Notes: a model not told the origin generated them from the letters alone. Positions 32,115 to 43,536 are shown, numbered from the stretch's first letter. The stretch is DNA of 64,000 bases from Glandiceps talaboti (GCF_964340395.1 NC_135571.1:6494453-6558452); one strand, 5' to 3'. Numbers and translations are program-made.

Positions 32115-33412
32115 TAGATTTAATCAAATACATTTTCCTCTTTCTGAGGAAGCACTTCATCATGAAAATATGGGGTACAAATAATATTAGATGTATTTAC
32201 AATTTTTAAGATTTTGTTTTCTTTAATACAGCATTCATTAACTAGCAAATGTATTCATTTATCTACCTATCTAGTTTATTCATAGAATAATAATCATCAT
32301 TACATACTTTAGGCATATTTAATCACTTAGATTATTTTTGACAAGTTGTATAGATTACATCTCCAACAATCTTTACGGTATATGGGTGTGGGAGGGCCAT
32401 TAAAGCACTACTACTTAGGTCCACAAAACCCATATCCAGGCTGTAAAGGTTTCATCATATACCCCTTGTAGTTGGAATGTAAACATCATTTGAATCACAT
32501 AATCACATAAATTGGCACTGGAAGATTATTTAATTTGCAGAAACGTCAAAATAGTGACGATATTAAGAAAGCCAATTTGAAATCACTGAGCGAATGGATA
32601 TCGATGAGCATGCACTTGACATATTTGGCCAAAGTGCCCGGGTTCGATGCGCGTGTTCTCCATTGACTTGCATTGGAATCGATACTAGGTATAATATTAA
32701 TCGAATTACTATGTAGTGAAAATTACATGGCCACCGGCTGTTTCAATCAAACGTCAAAAAACACTCTGACCATATGGTGACATGACATATAAATTTCCTA
32801 TTTCACTTTTATCGATAGAAATGAAAAAAACAATTTAGTCATTAGAAGCATTCAAATATGGGAGCACAGTCGTATATAATTGCCATAGCAACGTATACTG
32901 AATACAATTCTGATCAGTAACATCAAAAAAGTCTCTGGGGACATACGAGTGATAACAGCAATTTTAATATATATATATCATATTGATATGAGTTTATCAT
33001 GACACATATTGTAAGTGCCTGAAACAGAATACCTAACTGAAATGATGTTGGCTGAGTCACTGTATACAACATACAATAACTGTGGAGTGCACACACATAC
33101 ATACAATTCAATATTTAGCATCACGCAATTGCCTCAGAGCTAGCGAGTCAATATTTTCCACAAAATAAGTGTTGGTAGTCGAAATACAATTTTCTAAGGA
33201 TCAAAATGCAATGAGGTTTTCACTGCTGACATGAAAGCTGATAGCTACACAGATTCTAATTATAGCAAAAGGTGAAAAAGCTAAATTTTATGAAATAAAC
33301 ATAGTTATTATTGCCAGTAGTAATATATATACTGGCAGTTTCATTCTCATTTTTTATTTAGGATTAATCTTTTTTCCAATAAAGCTAGGCAACAAATCCT
33401 CATATCTTATTT
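32115..33412. other. No gene seen; small GC-richer patch
   Basis: At 32610-32690 CAAAGTGCCCGGGTTCGATG CGCGTGTTC stands out as GC-rich with CpGs. GGGTTCGATGC resembles a tRNA B-box, but no A-box or cloverleaf is seen. ATTGCCATAGCAAC (X-box-like) lies at 32879-32892. Confidence 0.4.
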
Positions 33413-33417
33413 CTGTC

Positions 33418-33798
33418 TAGTCTAGGTCCAGACTGGCCGTATTATGTACTCAATGTACTCCATTACTATCTCCAGTCTAGTCAAGCAGTTACGAAAGGTG
33501 TTAAACTGTGGTGCTCCCCTGTAGTGAGTGAAGTACCAAGGGTGCATGACAGTAGTAATCCATCACGAATTGACAGGCTGTCGTTATCGGACTGCACTGA
33601 TATGCAAATGTCCAACCAGGACTCCACCTCCAGTCTGATTAAACTAAAATCACATGGGGATGCGACGTCATCATGTATATATGAACACGGTTGGGGGGGA
33701 ACACAGAAATATGTGCTCGAACAACTGCCTTGACTAGACTGGCAATAGTAATGGAGTATACATTGAGTACGTAATATGGCCAGTCTGGACCTAGACTA
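33418..33798. mobile_element. TA-flanked MITE with about 75-bp inverted repeats
   Basis: The left arm TAGTCTAGGTCCAGACTGGC ... CTCCATTACTATCTCCAGTC TAGTCAAGCAGTTACG pairs with the right arm ending GGCCAGTCTGGACCTAGACT A. The arms differ at only a few positions over about 75 bp. TA at each outer edge fits a Tc1/mariner-type target. The central 230 bp is unusually GC-rich for the window and has a 69-codon frame of no recognised function. Confidence 0.88.
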
Positions 33799-33875
33799 AT
33801 TTGTCAGTTCTGATTAATGATGCAGTGGCGGTCTTTTATTTGAATCGTGGTCAGCTTGAAATGTCTCATGTATAA

Positions 33876-34095
33876 AAATGTTCATGTTTTGGCTGCTGTG
33901 CCCTACTTTTCACTCGATTCTCATTGCTGGTACTGTTCAAATGAGACATTATTAAATGCGTCATTTAACCAATGAGAATGTGTCTTTAACTGCAGTTCAT
34001 TGGTATTTGATTCTTTGCATGTATGCGTAAAATTTAATGTTATCGGTAATGAGGTCCAGTCAGATGTACTGTACATGTAGGAGTGGTGACTTGGA
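33876..34095. mobile_element. Family J element, copy 1
   Basis: AAAATGTTCATGTTTTGGCT GCTGTG, TTCTCATTGCTGGTACTGTT, CAAATGAGA, TCATTTAACCAATGAGAATG TGTCTT and TGCAGTTCATTGGT are shared in order with 35022-35232. ACCAATGAGAAT and ATTCTCATTG are inverted relative to each other, hinting at a hairpin core. Confidence 0.65.
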
Positions 34096-34099
34096 TGAA

Positions 34100-34558
34100 A
34101 AAGTGAAAATATCAAAGAAATGATGATATAAGTGAAGACAAACTTATACTTATATCAAACTAACTAGCCAACGACTGCATCAGATTTAGTAACACTGAAT
34201 AGTAACCTCATGCTTTGTGTAATAAAATGTTGACTTTATTAACAATCTCCTACTGAGATTATATTATATAGATAAATACAACATGCCCATTGGTAATTTC
34301 AACATTTACATGACTCAAACGCATCAAAATTATATAACATAGCACCATCATTTGTTACTGTTATAATTAGATTTTTTTTGTCAGTTACACAGAAAATGTC
34401 ATTGACCATAATACTTTTATCCTGGGAGTAATTCACTTGACGAGTATGATTTATGTATCTCATTTTAAAGTTACTATAATCATGGTTCAACAAGTCAGGA
34501 GTGATACTTTTTTATATATACAATGTACTTATGTGAAACAATATGTTTTGAAGTACTT
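34100..34558. other. No gene seen
   Basis: AT-rich sequence with no structure noticed. Confidence 0.4.
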
Positions 34559-34560
34559 AT

Positions 34561-34868
34561 TGAATAAAACTTATGTTCCAAACACAAACTTGAAAATTGT
34601 ACCTGAAATTTTCAACTGCACACTTTCACTACACGAAAAGTCCAATTTACCCGCCTTTACCCAACCTTTACCGTACCTATGACCCACCTAACCACCATCC
34701 AGGGGTAGTACGAGGCGCAGTGCTTTTTTGACTGTCTACAGTCCCCAGGAAAGATCACCGGGGGTTAATTGAGTCAAAGGTGGAACTTCGTCTCATACTC
34801 ACCACATTTACACATCCTCTGCCCAAGATTTACCCCGGTGGAAAGACATGGTCAAATATGACTTTTCG
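34561..34868 (+). mobile_element. Family L fragment joined to family I copy 1
   Basis: 34561-34624 ends TTCCAAACACAAACTTGAAA ATTG...TTTTCAACTGCACAC like 61297-61393. From 34625 family I begins: TTCACTACACGAAAAGTCCA ATTTACCC, ACCCACCTAACCACCATCCA, TTTTGACTGTCTACAGT, AATTGAGTCAAAGGTGGAAC and GGTGGAAAGACATGGT. Family I recurs at 37032-37291 (same strand) and 50042-50188 (opposite strand). Confidence 0.65.
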
Positions 34869-35021
34869 TATAGCGTTTAGTCTTTGTCAACAGATTGACC
34901 CACTATTTAGTACACATGACCTTATGGACATGTGAGCCTATAATAAGTGGTCATACATGTAGATGCCTAGAAGTTTAACTTAATACTAAAGATGGCCAAC
35001 ACAGATATATTTTCATTTGAA

Positions 35022-35232
35022 AATGTTCATATTTTGGCTGCTGTGGCCTATTTGATACATTCTCATTGCTTTTAATGTTCAAATGAGATCATGGCATTAA
35101 AGGTGTCATTTAACCAATGAGAATGTGTCTTACGTACTTGCAGTTCACTGGTTTTGATTGGTTACATGTATGTGCAAGATTTGAACGTTGTCATCTATTT
35201 ATACATCTAGGACAGGTCAAGTGATTGCTTTT
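35022..35232. mobile_element. Family J element, copy 2
   Basis: AAAATGTTCATATTTTGGCT GCTGTGGCC through TCATTTAACCAATGAGAATG TGTCTT to TTTGATTGGTTACATGTATG repeats the 33876 copy about 1.15 kb away in the same orientation. The two copies could be parts of a larger segmental duplication. Confidence 0.65.
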
Positions 35233-35424
35233 ACCTTTTCAATCCCAAGGCTTAAATTCAATTACCGAGTGTAGCAAATAACAAATTATTTTAAGCGAAA
35301 GTGGAGTTACGTTCTCGTTGACAAATGTGACTAATAGGTACTGTTAACAGTGTCAAACCCCTACTTACCATCATTCATGACATCACCATGCAACTGAATC
35401 ACTCGAAGAAAGCATTTATGAGAC

Positions 35425-36585
35425 AACCTTGAGAATCAGACATTGAGGACAGGAAGCTCAGACAAATTATCTATTCCTGAAGGAATTCACACTTGTATAG
35501 ATATTTCTGATGGAATCCTGCCCAGCTGATAAAACATGCATTGAGTGATAAAGTCAACTGATACATTCAAGAGAAAGAAGTCACATTATGAATTAAATAT
35601 GCATGCCAAATACTGATGATCTCATAGATTATACATGATGGGCTGCAGTGACTTTTTGATTTAAGGGAATATGTGCCTGGGCGGTCAATTTTCCGAAAAA
35701 ATCGATGTTATTAAATTTTACCTAAAGCATTTGACAGCTTGATCCTGGTGCATTTGGTATTATAAATGTGTGATAACAATCTTGATTTCGTGAGAATCAA
35801 AACACTTTATTTGCCCATAGCGTGAGCACAGTTAATACAGGTACATGTAGACAGTTTTTTATTTTAAAATGGGTTTACCGGTACTTTAAAGTGGCCATAT
35901 GGATGAGGATTTGGTATTTATTTTGGATTCTTTATTTAAGGAACAATTCTATCAGAATGTCCTACTCAAAAAAATCAACGAGAAACAACATTGACCACGT
36001 TTGTGTTAGTAACTCAATACATTGCAAAATGCTACAAAGTGTTCAAAAAGTTTGTTACTGTATGTACAACAATAAAGATTTTACACATTTAGTAATCTTT
36101 TGTAATGTATTGAGTTACAAACAAGGACTTAGCATATGTTCTTTCACGTTAATTTTTCAGTTAAAATTGTTTTATAAATTAAAAATCAAAAATAAATACC
36201 AAATCCTCAATCCATATGGCCACTTTAAGATCATTTTGACCTCTGCTTGAAAAAAAAAGTATTGTGAGGCAATGTTAAGAATTAGGCATTGAATATGGGA
36301 TGAAGCTCTGGCATATAAATTATTCTGAGAGAAATTCACACTTGAGTATGTATTGCTGATGGAATCCTGCCCAGCTGATAAAACATGCATAGTGTGATAA
36401 TATGTCAACTGATAGATTTATGAGAAAGAAGTCATTCTATAAATTAAAGATGCACATCAAGTACTGATAGTCATATACCCGGTACACATGCAGATTATAC
36501 ATGTAGGGCTGTATAGTGACTTTTAGGTTTAAGAAAGATTGTGTCTTGGCAGTCAATTTGCCAGGAAATTGAAGCTATCATTACA
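35425..36585. repeat. Segmental duplication (two ~300-bp copies) around a MITE
   Basis: 35425-35720 and 36270-36585 share CACACTTG..TATTGCTGATGGAATCC, TGCCCAGCTGATAAAACATG CAT, GAGAAAGAAGTCA, TTATACATG, GGGCTG..AGTGACTTTT and GGCAGTCAATTT. The palindromic family A MITE lies between them at 35886-36228. Either the MITE went into the spacer, or the duplication was mediated locally. Confidence 0.75.
35886..36228. mobile_element. Palindromic MITE family A, full copy 1
   Basis: Left TTAAAGTGGCCATATGGATG AGGATTTGGTATTTATTTTG GATT and right AATAAATACCAAATCCTCA ATCCATATGGCCACTTTAA are reverse complements. The symmetry continues inward (AACTCAATACATTGCAAAA against TTTTGTAATGTATTGAGTT) almost to the centre. 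TTAA lies at both outer edges. The 142-codon frame at 35822-36250 is this element read through and is not a gene. Confidence 0.88.
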
Positions 36586-36703
36586 TACGTACCAGATATT
36601 ACACTCGTGCATGTGCATACAGGTAGTAATACAAATGCACATGATCACACAGTGTCATTTTTAAGGAAATTTGTTATTACAGTTAAAAACATCATGTAAT
36701 AAT

Positions 36704-36874
36704 AACAGAACTCCATGCCGTGTGAGTGCCAGTGTGGGTAGTCAGGGTATTTGCATTCATGCCTGCAGTGTTTTCTGCTACGCTTGTGAAAGTACTGCTC
36801 CAGAGAACACCGCAAGTACTCATGCAAATACCCATGTACAACAGACTTGCACTCGTGCATCATGGGGTTCTGTC
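36704..36874. mobile_element. Palindromic MITE family M, full copy
   Basis: TAACAGAACTCCATGCCGTG TGAGTGCCAGTGTGG..GGGTATTTGCATTCATG pairs with ...CATGCAAATACCC...CACTCGTGCATCATGGGGTTC TGTCA. Arms of about 75 bp meet near AGTGTTTTCT / AGAACACCGC. Half copies are at 4161 and 48961. The two overlapping frames on opposite strands are a consequence of the palindrome. Confidence 0.8.
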
Positions 36875-36912
36875 ATATTAAGATCTTTCTAAGCTTTGAA
36901 AAAATAATAAAT

Positions 36913-36983
36913 TGTGGGTTTACTATTGTGATAAAACAAAGGTTAATGTGGATTTACTGTTGTGATAAAACAAAGGTTAATGT
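36913..36983. repeat. Tandem duplication, 2 units of about 38 bp
   Basis: TTTACTATTGTGATAAAACA AAGGTTAATGTG is repeated as TTTACTGTTGTGATAAAACA AAGGTTAATGTG. Confidence 0.9.
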
Positions 36984-37031
36984 GTATGGGAAAGTTGGCC
37001 ACTGTTCTCCTCCTTGATTTTACTACATCAT

Positions 37032-37291
37032 CTTCACTACACAAAGAGTCTAATTTACCCACCTTTACACAATCTTTACCCTACCTGTGACCCACCTAAC
37101 CACCATCTCCGTCCAGGGGTAGTACGAGATACAGTACCACTTTTGACTGTCTACAGCCCACATGGGATGGGACAGATCACTATGGGTAAATTAAGTCAAA
37201 GGTGGAACTTCTCATACTCGCCATACTAGTATTTTGCTCTGCTCAAGCTTTACCGCAGTGGAAAGACATGGTGAAAAGTGACTTTTCCTTT
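37032..37291 (+). mobile_element. Family I element, copy 2
   Basis: TTCACTACACAAAGAGTCTA ATTTACCC, GACCCACCTAACCACCATCT, AGTACCACTTTTGACTGTCT ACAG, AAATTAAGTCAAAGGTGGAA CTTC and GTGGAAAGACATGGTGAAAA GTGACTTTTCC. It is nearly collinear with 34625-34868. A family A MITE follows 30 bp downstream. Confidence 0.7.
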
Positions 37292-37320
37292 AGTAATTCT
37301 TTTTTTATTTAACCATGAAG

Positions 37321-37683
37321 TTAAAGTAGTCAGATCATATGTATAAGGATTTGGTATTTATTTTGGATTTTTATCTATATAACAATTTCATCATGGCCCC
37401 CTACTTGAAAAATCAATGTGAAATGACATTGTCTAAGTCTGTGTTTGTCACTTAATACATAATTGCAAAAAGTGAAAAAAATGTGTAAAAATGTTTGTTA
37501 TTGTATGTACAATAACAATCATTTTACACATCTATTATGCTTTTGAAATTTATTGAACTACAAACAAAGACTTCAAATATGTTGTGTCATGTTGATTTTT
37601 CAAGTAGTAAGCGATAATGAAATTGTTTTGTAAATTGAAAATCTGAAATAAATACCCAATCCTCATCCATTTGACCACTTTAA
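37321..37683. mobile_element. Palindromic MITE family A, full copy 2
   Basis: The edges are TTAAAGTAGTCAGATCATAT and ATCCATTTGACCACTTTAA, with GGATTTGGTATTTATTTTGG inside the left arm and AAATAAATACCCAATCCTCA inside the right. The symmetry extends outside the TTAA: CCATGAAG on the left and CTTCATGG on the right (37313-37691). So either the true ends are further out or the insertion site was itself palindromic. Confidence 0.85.
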
Positions 37684-37699
37684 CTTCATGGCAAAATTT

Positions 37700-38012
37700 G
37701 AAAAGATTTGAAAACTTTGAACCTCTCAGGGAATTTTGTCCCTGAGGCATTCAGTCTATAACAGTTCACTGTTGGAAAGTACGGATGATGTATATCACAA
37801 GGAGCCTTAGACAATTCACTTTGATCTAGTTTCAGTTTCCATTTAAAGTAAACATTGTAACGTACATGTCTATAATGTTAAAGAGATATAATTAAATGGA
37901 GAAACACACGCAGACATGAATCACTAGACGTGATTCTTTTGGAGAAATTCCGCTCAAGAAAATGAGTTTCTGTCAAAACACTGTTTTTGCTTAAGGGCTT
38001 CCGAGTATATAC
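37700..38012. other. No gene seen
   Basis: AT-rich sequence with no structure noticed. Confidence 0.4.
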
Positions 38013-38014
38013 AC

Positions 38015-39445
38015 CATCTTATTTCACACAGACTGTCTATGGTTTATGAGGTCAAACAGTAAGATAAATTTTCCAACTGAGATGTTCTTGAGACTGTAAA
38101 TATATAAAACCATGGCAATGTTATACCTTATAATATTATACTTTAAATGCAATTTGAAATAGGAAACAAGGTTGTGAATATAAAATGAGTACTGGAGGCA
38201 AACACTTAAATCCATCAATTTGCACTCGAACTTAGTTTATATTCGGTAATTTTACAAAATTTCATGTTCTTGAGAATGTACAAAATTAATATAAAACAAT
38301 TCACCTAAAAGTTCTATGTATATCAATCCAACTCATGGTTATAGGTGAAAAACAATGCTTTGAATAAAAAATGAATACATCACGCAGAAATGTCTTGAAC
38401 CTTTTTTTTCAATTTCAACGGCTTGACATTAAAGTGTTATCATCCATTGTTCAGCTCTAACACATAACACAAGAAATCAATGCCATCTAATGTCTGCACT
38501 TAACTGTGTTCTTGAGATCGTGTGAATATAAAACACTTTAACTAAAAGCGCTATGAATAAAGACTCAAACTCAAGACCGTACACAAGGAAAAAGGATGTG
38601 AATTTAAGTGGATTTAGCAGTTGAAGTTTTATTTTGCCAAAACATTTTCTGATGTTCTTGAGATTGTGTGAATGTAAAACAATTTATCTGAAAGTTCTAT
38701 GACTATTAATTCATCTCAAGGTTGTAGATAAGAAGCAAGGTTATGGCTATACAATGGATTTGGTAGTCAAAACTGTTTTTATATATAAAATGTCATATTC
38801 TTGAGATTATATACTTCAAAGTTCTATGAACAGCATATTCACACCCAAGACTATATTATAAAAGAACCAAGGTTGTAAAATTATTTTAAATGGATTTTGC
38901 AGGTAAACACTTGAAGTTTTCTCAATTTGTATAACAAGCGATTTAAGATGTTTTCTTTCAGTGTTAGGCTCACAACACAAGAAATCAGTGCCTTCTTGTT
39001 TCTGCAGTTAATTGTGTTCTTGTGATTGTGTGAATATAAGACACTTTACCTTCAAGCTCTATGAATATCAATTTAAACTCAAGGCTGTAGATAAGAAACA
39101 AAGATGTAAATTGTAAAATGTAACTTGAAATCAGGTGCCAGGAAATTTTTTATTCACAAAATGTTTTGATAGCTTTGAGATTGTACGAATTTAAGACAAT
39201 TCGTTTAAAAGTTCTATGAATAGCGATTCCAAACTCAAGGCTGTAGATAAGAAACAAGGCTGTACATCCTACCTTGTAAGTTGAAATTGGCAGCTAAACA
39301 GTTTTTATTCACAAAATTTTCCGATGTCTTTGAGATTGTACGAATATAAGACAAATTACCTGAAAGATCTATGAATAGTGATTCCAACTCACAGTTGTAG
39401 ATAAGAAACAAGGCTGTGAGAGCAAAATGGCACCATATATAGCAA
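38015..39445. repeat. Degenerate tandem array, about 8 units of 145-250 bp
   Basis: The conserved core in each unit is TGTTCTTGAGATTGTGTGAA TATAAGACA...AAAGTTCTATGAATA... ACTCAAGGCTGTAGATAAGA AACAAGGCTGT, followed by an aaatgga / GGCAAACACTT..TTTTTATT block and TTCACAAAATTT. Units lie at about 38080, 38265, 38510, 38655, 38800, 39010, 39170 and 39325. Similarity is higher among the last three. Some units carry an extra CAACACAAGAAATCAGTGCC block. Confidence 0.85.
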
Positions 39446-39871
39446 CTTTGTGGATTTGGTCAGGTGAGGGCTCAAATCAAAGTTACATATACAATTCGAT
39501 GTTCTGGATTTGGGAGACAGACATCAGTGAAAGGCTCACAATTTATTGACTGCATGTATTCCATCTGTCATTTATTTTTTCCACGAATTCATTCATTAGA
39601 TATGTTTCCTCACTTGGGAATATGGGAATCGGAATACAACTGATTATGTTCAATGAACCAGTCATGTTTAATAAATGATATGTGGTTTTCTAGATTTCCA
39701 ATATTTTGCAATATTCACCAGGGAAATAGTTTGCATGGATGATCCCAGGTTATCATACTAGTATTTACTTGATGATGTAATGTTTGTTCAATGCAATGCA
39801 TCACCTTCTTAGTTTTATTTCATGCAGCAGAATCAATATACTTACACAATACTTAAATTGGGCATGAAAGA

Positions 39872-40000
39872 TTTAAAGTGGCCATATGAATGAGGATTTG
39901 GTATTTATTTTGGATTTCAAATTCATAAATTTTTTTTTATCATGGCTCCCTACTTGAAAAATCAAAGTGAAACAACATTGCCTAAGTCTTGTGTTTGTAC
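39872..40000 (+). mobile_element. Half copy of MITE family A (left half)
   Basis: TTAAAGTGGCCATATGAATG AGGATTTGGTATTTATTTTG GATTT, then CATGGCTCCCTACTTGAAAA ATCAAAGTGAAACAACATTG CCTAAGTC. The similarity stops near the centre of the full element. Confidence 0.7.
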
Positions 40001-40004
40001 AAAA

Positions 40005-40515
40005 TGAAAGCATTGATATTTATGGAAATTATCTCAAGTATATTTTTGATTGTTTAGGAATGTTTTGATAAATCTATTCTGCTGTTTTGCAGCTTGATTT
40101 ACAGTCACTATAAATGTTACAAAAATAAGTAGAAGTCAATCACATTTTCATGTCGTCGTGACATTTTGTCACGCACCAGAAATGTGGGTGTATGTCATAC
40201 AAAAATGAAGTTTCTACTTAATACAACACAGAGGAGTCAACTTCCGCTATTAATGGTTTCTATATCTGTGGTATAAAAACACTTTTAACAAAATAGGTTC
40301 GCGTACACCCACAACATAGCAATATGGATCAACCCCAAGAGTACTTATAACACAATGACTTTTATCAATTAGAATTCAAATTATTCTGTGGGAGTAAAGA
40401 CCTAAGCAGGTAATAGATTCCTGTTTTCTTCCTCCTCGTATTTCAATTTTCTTGTTTCTAAGAAATATATCAAATTCCTGCCTGTAACAATGTTTCAAAT
40501 GGTTTACCCCACAAA
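40005..40515. other. No gene seen; short CGTGAC hairpin
   Basis: CGTGACATTTTGTCACG at about 40157-40173 is a small perfect hairpin. Nothing else noticed. Confidence 0.4.
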
Positions 40516-40520
40516 AACAA

Positions 40521-40559
40521 CCCCCCCCCCCCCAAAAAAAAAAAAAAAAAAAAAAAAAA
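40521..40559. repeat. C-run to A-run homopolymer switch
   Basis: A run of about 14 C passes directly into about 25 A; on the other strand it is the T-run to G-run form seen at 4088 and 24719. Confidence 0.9.
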
Positions 40560-40659
40560 TGAAATTGATAAAATGATAATGATAATTCATGAGTAACAGA
40601 TAAATTGATGATCAGTATGGAAGAAGCATACGGATCAGTCATTAATATTCATAGGATGT

Positions 40660-42310
40660 TTATAAAACCTAATCAGCAAAGCTGCAAGGAATTTCTGAGC
40701 TATTGATGATACAGACAGACAGATATATGCCTAGTATTGCTTAAACTGAGCTAAGCATAAAAACAACAACTTAACTTTAAGATAACCCTAAAAATGAAAT
40801 AAATAAAAGACTCTGCTTCTTGAAATACATTTGTAGTCCTATGACGTATCATGGAAGTTCGTAGTTTGTGGCCACAATGAACAAACAAAGTATGCACGAA
40901 ATACGATAAAAAAAATCAAATTGATCCAAATTTTTCATTAGAGTGTAAATCAGATCCATTTTCTTTCTCACTGCTATCTTTAATATACGAAACTTTATCC
41001 GTTTAATCATGGAATTTAATCCAGCAGTTTTTTTCTCCAAAATATTGAATTCTGAAAATTGCCATCTGCAAATTGGGATGATTCGTATCATGCTACATAC
41101 GAGAAATACAAAACAGCGTTTGAACAGACTACACAATAGATACACAATTTGTATCATGCTAGGGGGTATGGATTAGGATAAGATTAGGGATAGAAATAAA
41201 ATAAGACCTAACTCGGAGCTAAATTGTGCAATCAACTTTAATAGGAAAACTGTTCTTTATTTGTCCCAGGAAAACATTTCAAGTTGATTTGCTAATATAG
41301 GAAAAATATAACGTCGTGTCATGAGTACAATAAGGTCGTATGTTATACAATTCTGCAGCAGATACAATCTTACTGACGCGACGATAAATATTATACCAAA
41401 TACTGATACAAATTGTTACGTCAACTTTAAATTGTTAACTGTTCTGAATTTGTCTCAGACAAACACGAAAAACAAAATGATTAAAAATTTCATTTTTTTA
41501 AAAATTTTCTTTCATAAATATTCTAAATTAATTAAAATATTTCTATTAACAAACAATTCATTTCAATTCATTTTATAGCATTTACATAATTTAAAACAAT
41601 TGTATTAATAATCAATTCTGTCAAAATTCACGTAAATTTCAAATTATCAAAATATCAAGAAACAAAAATTTAAAAAAATTAAAAATATTTCACCTTTATT
41701 ATTTGAAAATTATTGGATTCTCAAAAACTCAATACAATAATATTTGGTATAGTTTTGACAAGATGAATAATTGAGGCTTATACATACTAAGAATAATAAT
41801 CGCATATGAAGTGGTAACCATGACAACCATAACACCTCTCTGTTTAACAGCACTTCACTGTTCAAACATTTTGCTGACATTGTGAAAAGTTCACTGGCTG
41901 GTAAAATCCAATAAAATTCATTGAATAATTCAATATTTACTGACAAGTCATCAGTTTATAGTATTAGGCCAACAACCTGATTATAATGATAATCACAATA
42001 ACATAAAATCAACTCAAAATTAGATTGCATGACGGATTTCTTGTAAGTCTTAATTATACCTAGCTCTCAACCTAGCGTAAAGTATACCTGAAGCAATGAA
42101 AAACTCGATAATATATAAATTTATTTCATATTCATGTGTATAGACGACGGCAGATGTATGAGCTGAGAGAAGATACTAACTTAATGCTTGATCTGTAAAT
42201 CTCCCCAAAAGGTAAATAAAAACCCAGAAACTACTAAAAATTGTACTTGATCAAAATTGAAAATGTGATATAGGCTATTTAACATTCACTAATATGCAAA
42301 TTACATGACA
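40660..42310. other. No gene seen; very AT-rich core
   Basis: 41450-41700 is extremely AT-rich. AATTTTCATTTC-type and CAAATTCATTTCAATTCATTTTA words occur without a tandem period. Frames at 40849 (minus) and 41321 (plus) lack any recognised domain. Confidence 0.4.
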
Positions 42311-42314
42311 ATTC

Positions 42315-43215
42315 CATGACACGCGATGCAAGCATGCTGAAATTGAAGGTAAAAATCATGGATGGACTGGTGAGATTCAAATTGTGCTATAGAAATATGG
42401 TTAATTTACAAAATTTACCTGAAATAGTTAATTTTAAGTACAGAGCTGAATTCGGCAACAACATTACAATGTACCGTACATCAGTCCTGCTTGCACATTT
42501 ACGTATAAGTTGATATACATGTCGTCTAGCTCCAATACGATACGAGATACGATGAGTACGATCATCTCAACTCACTACAAGTCGATCAGCTGAATTGCTA
42601 ATGCAAGTCATAGCACTGAGAGATTTACAGTTTTATAGAAATATTGTTTACTTAAAAAATGTAATGAGAACAATAAATTTACGGTACAGAGCTAAATTCA
42701 ACAACATTACAACGTACATCAGTTCTGCTTGTACATTTACGTACAAGTCAATATGGTCTAGTTCCAATACAATACGAGATACAGTTACTTCAATCATCTC
42801 AACTCACAACAAGTCAATCAGCTAAAATGATAATGCAAGTCACGGCACTGAGAGATTTACAATTTTGTAGAAATATTGTTTACTTAAAAAATGTTACTGG
42901 AGCAATTAATTTAAGGTACAGCGCTAAATTCTGCAACAACATTACAATGTACATCAGTTCTATTTTACATTTATATAAAAAGTCAATAAGCTAAATTGAT
43001 AATGGAAGTCATGGCATGGAGAGATTTATTTAGTACGTGTTGTAGAAATATGGTTCATTTGAAAAATGTACCAGGAACAATTAATTTAAGGTACAGAGCT
43101 AAATTCTTCAACAACATTACAATGTACATCCGTTCTGCTTTCACATTTACATAAAAGTCAATCGGCTAAATTGATAACGTAAGTAATATTTTTTGAGAAA
43201 TTTGAACAGTGTTGT
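42315..43215. repeat. Tandem array, 4 units of about 170-250 bp
   Basis: The unit contains GAGAGATTTACA, TAGAAATATTGTTTACTTAA AAAATGT, TTAATTTAAGGTACAGAGCT AAATTC, CAACAACATTACAATGTACA TCAGTTCTGC, ACATTTACGTACAAGTC and CAATCAGCTAAATTGATAAT GCAAGTCA. Units start at about 42340, 42600, 42845 and 43015. The first two also carry TCTAGCTCCAATACGATACG AGATAC...CTCAACTCACTACAAGTC, which the last two have lost. Confidence 0.85.
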
Positions 43216-43536
43216 AGAAATATGGGTGACTGTAATAACCACTAACATGATTGTACATCAATACCCTTTTGTATTCCTCTAAAGGAAATTCATACTAATC
43301 TAATACATTTGGGAATGCATTGAAAAAAAACGACACTTTTAGAAGGTACAGAGGAAAAGAAACGACGTCATCTATACAATCAATTCTCCTGAAAGAAAGA
43401 TTTATTCTTCATTCCGACACTTTTTCCTAATACATACACGTACGTATTAACAGTTTAAACACATGCAAGGTTCAAAAAATCTCTTGGAGAGAATCCCAAA
43501 TTCACAATACCCCATTGTAATACAATAACGTTTACC

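Noticed and set aside
31875-32163. Poly-Met and poly-Ser frames
   Set aside because: Pure (GAT)n microsatellite translation.
32610-32690. tRNA gene suggested by GGGTTCGATGC
   Set aside because: No A-box, acceptor stem or cloverleaf could be drawn.
35822-36250. 142-codon plus-strand frame, one of the longest in the window
   Set aside because: It reads straight through a palindromic MITE including both arms; no protein family and no splice context.
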